Assembly (NCBI RefSeq): GCF_001647285.1 | Contig: NZ_LRML01000002.1 | Location: forward strand, 372,001 to 436,000 | Direction: 5' to 3' | Source of the DNA: Rufibacter roseus | GTDB lineage: Bacteria; Bacteroidota; Bacteroidia; Cytophagales; Hymenobacteraceae | DNA: 64,000 bases | In this document: positions 1 through 6,824 of the stretch, in pieces | Layout of the letters: each line of letters starts with the position of its first letter | Numbering within the stretch: the first letter of the stretch is position 1 | Made by a program: the position numbers and the translations under genes | The notes under the pieces: model-generated | Databases searched by the model: none | Seen by the model: only the letters and a program-made list of their open reading frames with translations | Told to the model about the DNA's origin: nothing

Positions 1-2
1 AT

Positions 3-275
3 TTTCTGGCAGAGGTAATGGAGCTAAACGAGCAGCTGATGGAACTGGAGATGGATCCAGATTCAACCCAATTCAAGATTGTCTCTGACCAAACCGGCGA
101 AATTGAGGGTTACCTGAAGGCGGAAATTTGGCCTGTACTGGAAAACTATGAAAACTTACCGCCTGAGGCTCAGGAAGAAGCCTTGAAACAGGTAAAAAAT
201 TATTACCTAAAGCAGCGTTACCTCTTGCGTATTAAGGAATCATTAAATAAGTTTGCACCCTCTTCTGACGAATAA
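3..275 (+). CDS. hscB: Fe-S cluster co-chaperone HscB, C-terminal part (cut by window edge)
   Basis: This is the C-terminal end of a protein whose start lies left of the window. The frame is open from base 3 and reads FLAEVMELNEQLMELE, so the ATG at 18 is internal rather than a start. The acidic helical segment with the MELNEQL motif, followed by an acidic linker and a QVKNYYLKQRYL helix, resembles the C-terminal HscA/IscU-binding domain of HscB (Hsc20). HscB delivers IscU to the HscA chaperone during Fe-S cluster assembly in the cytoplasm. The J-domain is not visible, so the call rests on the tail alone. tRNA-Leu follows 46 bp downstream on the same strand. Confidence 0.65.
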   Translation, partial: FLAEVMELNEQLMELEMDPDSTQFKIVSDQTGEIEGYLKAEIWPVLENYENLPPEAQEEALKQVKNYYLKQRYLLRIKESLNKFAPSSDE

Positions 276-321
276 AGCGTTTCTCGCCTAGTTTTTCAGA
301 ATCTACCGAAAAGTAGCAATT

Positions 322-405
322 GCCCAGGTGGCGGAATCGGTAGACGCGTTGGTCTCAAACACCAATATCTTCACGGATGTGCCGGTTCGACTCCGGCCCT
401 GGGTA
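322..405 (+). tRNA. tRNA-Leu (anticodon CAA)
   Basis: A class II tRNA can be folded directly. The acceptor arm GCCCAGG pairs with CCTGGGT and is followed by discriminator A405. The anticodon stem TTGGT/ACCAA encloses the loop CTCAAAC, giving anticodon CAA. A variable arm precedes the T arm GCCGG-TTCGACT-CCGGC. CCA is not encoded. The last 16 bases, together with base 406, recur at 6825-6841, so the gene is the integration site of the adjoining element. The tRNA stays intact at this end. Confidence 0.95.
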
Positions 406-406
406 C
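390..406 (+). repeat. attL, 17-bp direct repeat in the tRNA-Leu 3' end
   Basis: ACTCCGGCCCTGGGTAC covers the T-arm and acceptor 3' half of tRNA-Leu plus one base. It is identical to 6825-6841. The flanking bases differ on both sides, so the repeat length is defined. Confidence 0.92.
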
Positions 407-419
407 ATTTAACGAATAG

Positions 420-452
420 AAAGCCTTGTAAATCAATGATTTGCAAGGCTTT
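420..452 (+). terminator. Terminator following tRNA-Leu (element-supplied)
   Basis: The stem AAAGCCTTG-T-AAATC pairs with GATTT-G-CAAGGCTTT around a short loop and is followed by a T-rich run (CTTGTTTT). It lies inside the element. The chromosomal terminator that would originally follow the tRNA is now beyond attR (6846-6884). Confidence 0.75.
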
Positions 453-460
453 CTTGTTTT

Positions 461-487
461 CAGGGGACACTTTAGGGGACGGTTTTA
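461..487 (+). repeat. Left copy of 27-bp sub-terminal repeat (putative integrase/Xis arm site)
   Basis: Two AGGGGAC units sit 12 bp apart, the second continuing as TTAGGGGACGGTTTTA. The same block occurs at 6690-6716 in the same orientation with differences at only three central positions. Paired direct repeats inside both att ends are the usual arrangement of integrase arm-binding sites; the function is inferred. Confidence 0.65.
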
Positions 488-830
488 GCTCTTTTACTTT
501 TTGTAAAAGCCACACTAAGGAGAATCGTGATAAAACGTTAAGGTAGAATACTTAAGAAAAGTGAACTTACTAAATCATATATAGTATATTCGGCAGTGCA
601 GTTACGATTATCTGTCAATTTATACAATAAACCGTATGTTTAGCTCAATACATATTGCAGATAAACCGAACAACTCCGTATATCCTCTAGTTAGCACAAA
701 ATTAAAGTAAACTAGACTTATAGAAATATACATAATTGGGCTATATTCAGAGAGTTTTCTGTCTAATGCTCTAATTACATTAAAAATCCCTTCAGATATT
801 ACCGAAAGGATTTTTAATGCATTGGAAAAC

Positions 831-1319
831 TTAACTATCATTAAGTTTTTTTTCCATATAAGCGGTCCCCGTTAAGACTACTGGTTGATAGGGTGGGATT
901 TCTACAAATCCAAATGAACGATACAGTTCTTTTGCCTTTGTAAGACTGGGAATTACCTCCAGACGTAGAGCATCAAATTTTAATATCTTCGCTTCCTCAA
1001 TAGCCCTTTTCAATAATTGGGCACCAATCTTAAATTGGCGAAACGCTGGTCGTACATAAAATCTTTTCAATTCCGAGATTGCTGGTTCTGATTCTCGGAT
1101 TGCAACACAGCCAACGGCTACTTCATTTGAGTAAGCTAGTAGTAAGGCTCCTTTCGGAGGGGTATATTGTTCTGGCAAAGCATTTAATTCAGCCTCAAAG
1201 TTTGGAAATCCTGCATTAAAATCTATAGCATTTGCGTACTCTTGAAATAACTGGCGGCCATCATTAAACTCCAGACTAGAATTTGCTACGACCAATTTTA
1301 TCAAATTTAAATTTTCCAT
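831..1319 (-). CDS. GNAT family N-acetyltransferase
   Basis: A 162-residue protein with the GNAT fold. The conserved acetyl-CoA-binding region is visible around residues 84-110: ELKRFYVRP leads into FRQFKIGAQLLKRAIEEA, a variant of the R/QxxGxG/A pyrophosphate loop and following helix. It ends with the usual LYRSFGFVEIPPY strand and turn. It should transfer an acetyl group from acetyl-CoA to a small molecule or amine in the cytoplasm; the substrate cannot be told. It is transcribed leftwards 31 bp after the exporter gene, so the two may be co-transcribed. It lies within the integrated element, near the tRNA end, and is probably cargo. Confidence 0.82.
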   Translation of the reverse strand: MENLNLIKLVVANSSLEFNDGRQLFQEYANAIDFNAGFPNFEAELNALPEQYTPPKGALLLAYSNEVAVGCVAIRESEPAISELKRFYVRPAFRQFKIGAQLLKRAIEEAKILKFDALRLEVIPSLTKAKELYRSFGFVEIPPYQPVVLTGTAYMEKKLNDS

Positions 1320-1350
1320 CAGTTTTAGTTTGAAGGTTCTTAGCTCCTGT

Positions 1351-2211
1351 TTATCGTTCTTTTCTTGAAAAGTAAGTTGCCCCTATGCTGGCTATAATGA
1401 CACAAATAATCGATAACCATTGGGCAAGGCTCAGGTATTCTTTCAGAAAAAGCAAACCGGAAAGTGCGCCAAATGCGGGATGTAAACTCATCAGGATACC
1501 AAAGGTTTTGGAGGGAAGTAGCCGAAGTGCACCCATCTCTAAAGTAAAGGGAATAGCACTAGTTAAAAAGGCAACTGCAACTCCTATCAACAAAAGAGGT
1601 ACATTTAAGGCAGCTAATCCTCCACTGAAAATTCCAAAAGGTAAAACAAGTGCGGAAGCAAATATCATTCCTACAGCTACAGCATCCCCACTTTTCATGA
1701 TTTGAGACACCTTTCCCCCTAATACTATATAGCCAGCCCATAAGGCTCCGGCCAATAAAGCCAGAGCAACACCTAGTAAATCAACATTATTGTTTTGCCA
1801 GGGAGCAATAAGGGCTATCCCTAAACAAGCTAAAAGCACCCAAAGCAAATCAAGCAGTTTTCTTGACCCTACCAACGCTAAAACCAATGGCCCTGTAAAC
1901 TCAATAGTAACTCCCAGACCTAATGGTATGCGTTTTATGGCTAAGTAAAATACCAGATTCATAGCACCCAGGCAGGTGCCGTAGGCAAGGCAGTATACCC
2001 ATTGCTTTTTATTTAATGCAAACAGATTTGTTCTAAAAAAAAAGAGCAACAGGATAGCCGAAAAACCAATCCGCAGAGAAGCAGTACCACTGGCGCCTAA
2101 AATTGGAAAAAGATGTTTGGCAATAGAAGCGCCGCCCTGGACACTTACCATTGACAATAAAACTGCCGGTATAGCCGGAATAACAAATTTGTTTTTTGAT
2201 GTGTTAATCAT
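1351..2211 (-). CDS. rhtA: EamA/DMT-family exporter, RhtA-like (threonine/homoserine efflux)
   Basis: A ten-helix inner-membrane transporter of the drug/metabolite superfamily. The start at 2211 gives MINTSKNKFVIP, directly before the first helix; an upstream TTG and an ATG would add an unlikely leader. Several segments closely resemble E. coli RhtA: VSVQGGASIAKHLFP, IPLGLGVTIEFTGPLVLAL and SKTFGILMSLHPAFGALSG. RhtA exports threonine, homoserine and related amino-acid analogues by proton antiport, so a similar role is likely, though the substrate is inferred. It is paired with the GNAT gene downstream; an exporter plus acetyltransferase could act as a detoxification or resistance pair. Cargo of the integrated element. 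Confidence 0.85.
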   Translation of the reverse strand: MINTSKNKFVIPAIPAVLLSMVSVQGGASIAKHLFPILGASGTASLRIGFSAILLLFFFRTNLFALNKKQWVYCLAYGTCLGAMNLVFYLAIKRIPLGLGVTIEFTGPLVLALVGSRKLLDLLWVLLACLGIALIAPWQNNNVDLLGVALALLAGALWAGYIVLGGKVSQIMKSGDAVAVGMIFASALVLPFGIFSGGLAALNVPLLLIGVAVAFLTSAIPFTLEMGALRLLPSKTFGILMSLHPAFGALSGLLFLKEYLSLAQWLSIICVIIASIGATYFSRKER

Positions 2212-2277
2212 TTTTGAGGTTGTTTTAAATGCGATAATATTGGGAAAACCCTGAAAATAGAAAGGCATGCAAAACAA

Positions 2278-2656
2278 CCTGAGCCACAGAACTTGGTGGT
2301 CAATAGAAAGGAGATAATCTATGAAACTAATAAACCCACTTAGGCCTTTAATTACCAGTTATTTTGCAAGCAAAGTAACGCGTGGTGGCGGGGTATTACA
2401 AAAAAGAGATTTCATATAGGATGGTTTTGCCTCAAATTTAAAAGGTAGTTGTTTCATAACCAAAGAAGAAAGTTTCATAACAGGTAAAAAATTGTAAACT
2501 TCAAAGTAAAAAATCATGTGCTAACAAGAGCTAAACGCCAGCTGGGGTTTTCCATAAAGCATGGTCGTTGATTCCTACTTCTGCAAATGCTAACTTGCTA
2601 AATAACTAAGTAAGGTCCCCGGCCGCCGTTTCCTCTAGCCGTTATAAAGTTTATGA
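2278..2656. other. Intergenic region between rhtA and the Rep module
   Basis: No long gene. It holds the short ORF at 2321-2419 and two direct copies of GTTTCATAAC at 2451-2460 and 2472-2481, 21 bp apart (about two helical turns), which could bind a regulator. A GC-rich patch (CCCCGGCCGCCG) near 2616-2630 stands out in an AT-rich setting. Nothing else is recognised. Confidence 0.4.
2321..2419 (+). CDS. Possible 32-residue peptide with a strong ribosome binding site
   Basis: ATG at 2321 opens a short frame beginning MKLINPLRPLITSYF and ending KRDFI before TAG. It is preceded by AAGGAGAT eight bases upstream, an unusually good Shine-Dalgarno match for this phylum, where such sites are rare. 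It is divergent from rhtA. No family is recognised. It may be a leader peptide, a small membrane-active peptide or chance. Confidence 0.3.
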   Translation: MKLINPLRPLITSYFASKVTRGGGVLQKRDFI

Positions 2657-2695
2657 ATAAGAAGGGCCAGAGCATTTGCTTTGGCCCTTCTTATT
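2657..2695 (-). terminator. Terminator of the Rep module
   Basis: A perfect 14-bp stem, AATAAGAAGGGCCA against TGGCCCTTCTTATT, with a 12-base loop. Its right arm overlaps the stop codon of the last Rep-module gene. Readable in both directions. Confidence 0.8.
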
Positions 2696-2969
2696 CCTTA
2701 TAATTTCCTTGCATGTCAATTATAGCAGACAACTCATTGCATTTTAAACAATGAAGAAAACAAAATATCTTATTAACTGGCCCGATTTCTTCCCACAAAC
2801 TTCTTTCAGTTTCAATAAAATCATCTAAGTCATACTCTGCTCTTTCTCCTCCACAACTAAAGCATATTGCTATTTCATATTCTACCATGTCACAGAATTC
2901 GGAGATAGGATTGAAAATGAATGTATCTATGTCTAATCTTTCGCACATGCGTTTTATATATTCTTCCAT
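2691..2969 (-). CDS. Small acidic cysteine-motif protein of unknown function
   Basis: A 92-residue acidic protein starting four bases after the Rep stop codon, so it is probably translated in the same operon. It has two CxxC pairs, CFSCGG near residue 36 and CLKC near residue 74, spaced like a small zinc-binding or rubredoxin-like knuckle. In between lies a strongly acidic stretch (YDLDDFIETERSLWEE). No signal peptide or membrane segment. I do not recognise the family. Its place as the last gene of the Rep transcript suggests a role in replication or control of the element, but that is inference from position only. Confidence 0.6.
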   Translation of the reverse strand: MEEYIKRMCERLDIDTFIFNPISEFCDMVEYEIAICFSCGGERAEYDLDDFIETERSLWEEIGPVNKIFCFLHCLKCNELSAIIDMQGNYKE

Positions 2970-2973
2970 AGTT

Positions 2974-3816
2974 TCAATCCAAAACCCTTAAAGTTTTTCT
3001 ATTTTTATTCTCAAGTCTATCATAGAATCGAATGGTAGTTTTATCAAGTGGAATAAGATGAAGTGTGCAATATTCAAGCGGTATCTCCTTTATCTCATTT
3101 CTCTTTAGTCTATGCAGCTCTTCTAAAAAGCTGTAATCAGTGTAGAAGTCGGTATAGAGAGCTGAAATGGATTTAGAGCAGTTCCAGACTTGGCACTTGA
3201 ACTCTGCCTTGTTCTTAGTCACATACTTGGTCAGGTAGACTCCCACCTGTTTTAGGTTACTAGTGTTTATCTTCTTTACATCAAAAGCAGAGGATGCCTT
3301 AAAGTTTTGCTCTCTTGGCAGGATTCCATTCTTCTTCTGGACCTCTAACCAATATCCCCAAGTCTTTTGAATATCCCAGTACTTGTTTGTTATTAAATGA
3401 AAGTGGATGTTATCTGAGAAGGTCTTGTTCCCTGTTTGCCGTTCGGCCACCCATAGGTACTGAAAGTCCTTGCTCCTCTTCTTGATGTTGTCTATAAACT
3501 TCCTGAGAACAACCACGGCAAGCTCATCAGTTACCTCATTGGAAAAAGTAAGGGTAACAAAAGTCAGGCGTTTATGAAGCTGAGCAAATGCCATAAGCTT
3601 CTTCCTGATTTTAGTCTTTGTCCTGCTTGACATTGACCGCTTCTTATTAGCAAGCTTTAGCTCCTCTGCTTCCTCATTTACTTCCTTCTTTTTGGGCTTT
3701 GGATTAGATTCCTTCTTTCTATCTAAGGATGAACCAGAATACTTATTGTAAAGCAGCCTTTTGGTTAAGTTGGTGCCTAGCACTGCACTGCAACCGTACG
3801 TGTTTTTGACTAACAC
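2974..3816 (-). CDS. rep: Rolling-circle replication initiator (HUH endonuclease Rep)
   Basis: A 280-residue Rep with the three HUH motifs in order: motif 1 FVTLTFS (residues 86-92), motif 2 NIHFHLI with the metal-binding pair H138 and H140, and motif 3 VGVYLTKYVTK with Y194 and Y198. The YxxxY-x2-K arrangement matches the two-tyrosine active site of phiX174 gpA-type initiators. It would nick one strand at an origin and attach to the 5' end, starting rolling-circle replication. The N-terminal 70 residues are very basic. The start is a GTG overlapping the upstream gene by seven bases. Residues from about 140 onward are homologous to the decayed relic at 8655-8995. Confidence 0.82.
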   Translation of the reverse strand: MLVKNTYGCSAVLGTNLTKRLLYNKYSGSSLDRKKESNPKPKKKEVNEEAEELKLANKKRSMSSRTKTKIRKKLMAFAQLHKRLTFVTLTFSNEVTDELAVVVLRKFIDNIKKRSKDFQYLWVAERQTGNKTFSDNIHFHLITNKYWDIQKTWGYWLEVQKKNGILPREQNFKASSAFDVKKINTSNLKQVGVYLTKYVTKNKAEFKCQVWNCSKSISALYTDFYTDYSFLEELHRLKRNEIKEIPLEYCTLHLIPLDKTTIRFYDRLENKNRKTLRVLD

Positions 3817-4106
3817 GGAATCTGAATCGTTGCAGTATTATTAAAACCATTAATAAAGGTTTGAACCTGAAGGTTAAAAATACTGAAGGTTAAAAAAAAA
3901 CAAAGGAACGGTGGAATGAACTGTGTAGGGTAGAACCGTTTAAGGAACTTGCCAGTCCTTCTCTCATACACATTCATGTAGACCCATGTAGGAAACTCCC
4001 TTTTGAGGAACATAGAGAAGCCGTTCAGCTTATGCACATAAGTCCACCGTTTAGGCTTATCTGAGTCAGCCAGAAACACTATGACTGAGTAGTCATTCTT
4101 ATGCAT
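3810..4106 (-). CDS. Hypothetical protein upstream of Rep
   Basis: A 98-residue protein of unknown function. The first 62 residues look like a folded basic domain (KRWTYVHKLNGFSMFLKREF, then MNVYERRTGKFLKRFYP). The rest is hydrophobic and low-quality, encoded by an A-rich stretch with short repeats, and may be a tail of little importance. The gene overlaps the Rep start by seven bases and the HTH gene upstream by eight, which suggests translational coupling in one transcript. No family recognised. Confidence 0.55.
   Translation of the reverse strand: MHKNDYSVIVFLADSDKPKRWTYVHKLNGFSMFLKREFPTWVYMNVYERRTGKFLKRFYPTQFIPPFLCFFLTFSIFNLQVQTFINGFNNTATIQIPC
3857..3896. repeat. Iteron-like repeats and small palindrome upstream of rep
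   Basis: CTGAAGGTTAAAAA occurs at 3867-3880 and again at 3883-3896, a 16-bp period. It is preceded by the inverted repeat AGGTTTGAACCT (3857-3868). Repeats plus a small hairpin just ahead of a rolling-circle rep gene could be the double-strand origin or a Rep-binding site. This is inference. Confidence 0.4.
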
Positions 4107-4410
4107 GGCGCACTCCTTTCCGATTAGGGGAATAGCACCTCTCTTGCAATGCGCTCTCTATGTCAGAGGATTTGTAGCGCACATTAGAGCCAATCCGATA
4201 AGATGAAATAATTCCTCTCTTAGTGTAGTCGTTGAGAGTGGGCAAAGAGATTTGAAGAAGCTTGGAAGCCTCTACCCTAGTCAAGTATTGAACTTGATTC
4301 TGAGAGCCTAGAGCATTAGACTCTTTTACATTTAGATGCTCTGAAAGCACCTGGACAAGCATCTCCTTGAGTTGCTCTGTCGTTAATCCGTTTAGAATAA
4401 TTTGGGACAT
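4099..4410 (-). CDS. Helix-turn-helix excisionase-type DNA-binding protein
   Basis: A 103-residue protein with a MerR-like HTH_17 domain at about residues 42-92. The pattern YLTRVEASKLLQISLPTLNDYTKRGIIS then SYRIGSNVRYKSSDIESAL is typical of excisionase-family winged helices in Bacteroidota mobile elements. An N-terminal helix (TTEQLKEMLVQVLSEHL) probably dimerises. In elements of this layout the protein acts either as Xis, bending att DNA for excision, or as a regulator of rep/int. It overlaps the next gene by eight bases and lies 76 bp after the 4487 gene. Confidence 0.8.
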   Translation of the reverse strand: MSQIILNGLTTEQLKEMLVQVLSEHLNVKESNALGSQNQVQYLTRVEASKLLQISLPTLNDYTKRGIISSYRIGSNVRYKSSDIESALQERCYSPNRKGVRHA

Positions 4411-4486
4411 AATCGTTTTGATTTATGTCCCAAAGGAATTGGTCAAAGCCTCGAGGAGTGGGGTTATGGGGGAGGCTCTTTTTTAC

Positions 4487-5425
4487 TTACCTTAACTCAT
4501 CTAGCTCATTCTTAATCTCTTTGGATTTTTCCTCAAGCCCAGTTTCAGCAAATAGTTTAGATAAGAAAGCAAGGTTTTCTTCATTACGGATACTGTTAGT
4601 CTTTCCTTTCTTATGAATCTTGTTAAGCTCCATTCTAATATTTGTCTCACTTCTGTTTAACAAGACAGACAAAAGCTTATTCCTGTCTTTAACAGCTAAG
4701 TGGTTAAGGCTATCTAACATTCCAGTTTCAAAGAGAATTAAAAGCTGTTGCTTTCTAGTAGTTTCTTCTTGCGCTATTGAGCTTCTTTTCTGGCTATACT
4801 CCCATTCTATTTTATCAATGTATTTGTGATAAAGAGCCAGAGAATAACCATTCATCAATGCTAATAGCTCTTCTCCGCTCCTCCAATAGCAACGCAAATC
4901 AGGTTCTTTTCCTCTTACGTAGTAATCTTCATACCCTATATTCCACAATATCGGGTAATTTGGCCCCCAACATTTCAGTCCTATAAAATGACAATCAATT
5001 TTCTCTATAGCCTCAAAGAAATTTCGCCCATTTAAATCGTGCTTTTGTATTTCCTGCTCTATCCATTGCCTTTCTTTATTTAGAATAGGTAAAGGATTAA
5101 TTGCGTTAATCAATTTCCTGTCTAGCTCCTTTTTTTCATAATCAAAATCAATATTGGGTGGGCGTTTGTGGCGTGTCCTCAAAACATCAGAATATATTTT
5201 AGCCTCTTCTAAAGTTAGAACATTCAATTTTTCAACCTCATCTTCATTTGTTGTATGTATTAAAAAGTCATTGACATTATTGACGCCTATAGTAACCCCT
5301 ACCTTAGCATAAGAGAAATTTAACTTAGTAGGCCAGAAACGAAACTTATCTTCTATTGACTGTAGGTTGTCAAACTCACATTTAAGATGAGTTAATTGTT
5401 CAGGGCTAAATTTAGAAAGTGGCAT
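4487..5425 (-). CDS. Element-encoded hypothetical protein (312 aa)
   Basis: A charged, soluble protein without signal peptide or membrane helices. Its ATG overlaps the integrase stop codon as TGATG, so it is translationally coupled to the integrase. The middle contains an aromatic-rich stretch (HFIGLKCWGPNYPILWNIGYEDYY). The C-terminal 70 residues (KLLSVLLNRSETNIRMELNKI, then ENLAFLSKLFAETGLEEKSKEI) look like a helical regulatory module of the sort seen at the ends of proteins accompanying integrases in Bacteroidota islands. I cannot assign a function. Coupling to the integrase hints at a role in integration, excision or control. Confidence 0.7.
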   Translation of the reverse strand: MPLSKFSPEQLTHLKCEFDNLQSIEDKFRFWPTKLNFSYAKVGVTIGVNNVNDFLIHTTNEDEVEKLNVLTLEEAKIYSDVLRTRHKRPPNIDFDYEKKELDRKLINAINPLPILNKERQWIEQEIQKHDLNGRNFFEAIEKIDCHFIGLKCWGPNYPILWNIGYEDYYVRGKEPDLRCYWRSGEELLALMNGYSLALYHKYIDKIEWEYSQKRSSIAQEETTRKQQLLILFETGMLDSLNHLAVKDRNKLLSVLLNRSETNIRMELNKIHKKGKTNSIRNEENLAFLSKLFAETGLEEKSKEIKNELDELR

Positions 5426-6648
5426 CAGTTGAAGAATGGGTGATTAACAAGTTTTTGGGCGTTTTGCTCCTGAGTAAGACGAATGTATTTAAGGAAGGCC
5501 TTCTCAGTCTTATGCCCTGTCATTTTCATGATGGTAATGGAGGGCACATCAGCAAGGTAAAGATTTGTAGCAAAACTTCTCCTTGCCGTGTGGGTAGAAA
5601 TCAATTCATGCTTCTTAAATGATTCCTGAACTTTCTTCCCTCCCTTTGTTATACTTACTAACACACTTTCACAAAGTTCAGCTAGTTCACAAATCTCTTT
5701 TAGATAATCATTCATTTTCTGATTGCTGATAGAATTCGGCAATACCCCTTTATACTTGTCTAAAATCTCTTTTACTCTTTTGCCAACTGGAATAATAACA
5801 GTCTCTCCGGTTTTCTCAGTTTTAACTTTAATTTGAGAACCGTTACTGATGAAGTTATCACTGTTAATCTGGTTTAGGTCAGAAAACCTAAGACCAGTAT
5901 TACAGCCCACAATAAACAAATCCCTTACTCTCTCAAGCCGGCTGTTTTCTGAAAGGTCAAGCTCATAAATCTTTGTTATTTCCTCTTGGGTAAGATAGAT
6001 AGTATCTGAGTGCTCCTCTATTACCCTAAATCGCTTGTTTAAGTATTCAAGGTTCTTATTTAAGCCTCTGTCTGTGGCTTCATTCATAAATACCTTGATG
6101 TTCTTTATAAAGCCTCCTATGCTGTTAATTGAGAAGCCTCTTTCCTGTAAGTATTTGGTGAAGTCATTATAGAACTCAAGATTGATGCTTTCAAACTCTA
6201 ACGGCTTTCTCTTTGCCTCTTTAAACTCCTTAAGCTTGACAAGCGCCTGCTTATAGTTCTTGACAGTATTAGGCTTCTTAGAAGTATTCTTAATTAGCTC
6301 ATCAGCAAAAGCAATCAGGTCAAGCTTCTTTACCTCAGCTTGAGGCTTTACTTTTTTGGTAAGCTCAGCCCTAAGCTTATCTAAAGTTATCTCCTCTTCA
6401 TCATTCAGGAGCTTTCGGTAGATAGACTTAATCCATTTCTCTATGTTGTCCAAGCGTGAGTTAAACTCTGGGAACTCTGGAAACTGTTTTGTCTCTTTTG
6501 CTTTCTGCTTCTCAGGGTTCCAGAACTTTGGAAGTATCTTTTCACCAGTAGAGAATTTGAGCTTGGAGTTACTGAACCTAAACAGGAGATAGACAAGAGT
6601 CTCTTCTTTCGAATTTGGTTCTTTTAGGACAAATGAAACTGAGGCCAT
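5425..6648 (-). CDS. int: Tyrosine recombinase / integrase
   Basis: A 407-residue site-specific recombinase of the phage-integrase family. The N-terminal arm-binding region is followed by a SAM-like core-binding domain (about 105-205) and the catalytic domain. Catalytic residues can be read: R254 in TGLRFSDL, K279 in KTEKTGE, H353 and R356 in HTARRSFAT, H379 in TGHK, and the nucleophile Y388 in FLKYIR. It should recombine the tRNA-Leu 3' end with the circular element. Its start lies 177 bp from attR and reads away from it. It heads the coupled gene set running leftwards to the 2691 gene. Confidence 0.95.
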   Translation of the reverse strand: MASVSFVLKEPNSKEETLVYLLFRFSNSKLKFSTGEKILPKFWNPEKQKAKETKQFPEFPEFNSRLDNIEKWIKSIYRKLLNDEEEITLDKLRAELTKKVKPQAEVKKLDLIAFADELIKNTSKKPNTVKNYKQALVKLKEFKEAKRKPLEFESINLEFYNDFTKYLQERGFSINSIGGFIKNIKVFMNEATDRGLNKNLEYLNKRFRVIEEHSDTIYLTQEEITKIYELDLSENSRLERVRDLFIVGCNTGLRFSDLNQINSDNFISNGSQIKVKTEKTGETVIIPVGKRVKEILDKYKGVLPNSISNQKMNDYLKEICELAELCESVLVSITKGGKKVQESFKKHELISTHTARRSFATNLYLADVPSITIMKMTGHKTEKAFLKYIRLTQEQNAQKLVNHPFFN

Positions 6649-6689
6649 AGGTCAAGAGTTAGGCCTGCAATATAGACAATAAAAATTCT

Positions 6690-6716
6690 CAGGGGACGGA
6701 TTAGGGGACGGTTTTA
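6690..6716 (+). repeat. Right copy of 27-bp sub-terminal repeat (putative arm site)
   Basis: Matches 461-487 at 24 of 27 positions in the same orientation: CAGGGGAC, three variable bases, then TTAGGGGACGGTTTTA. It lies between the integrase start and attR. Confidence 0.65.
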
Positions 6717-6824
6717 TTTAATCTGCTTTAATCCGGCTTAATCAATCTTAACCATAAAACCGCTTTTAAAGCATTTTAAAGCCACTTTTTAGAAAAGACA
6801 AATTAAACGGAGGAAGTAAAAAGT

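Noticed and set aside
620-841. A 73-residue frame on the minus strand after the GNAT gene
   Set aside because: It overlaps the GNAT stop, has no family signature and uses rare-looking codons in an AT-rich att-proximal region.
4487-6648. The island as a conjugative transposon
   Set aside because: No relaxase, tra or mobilisation gene is present; only Rep and integrase.
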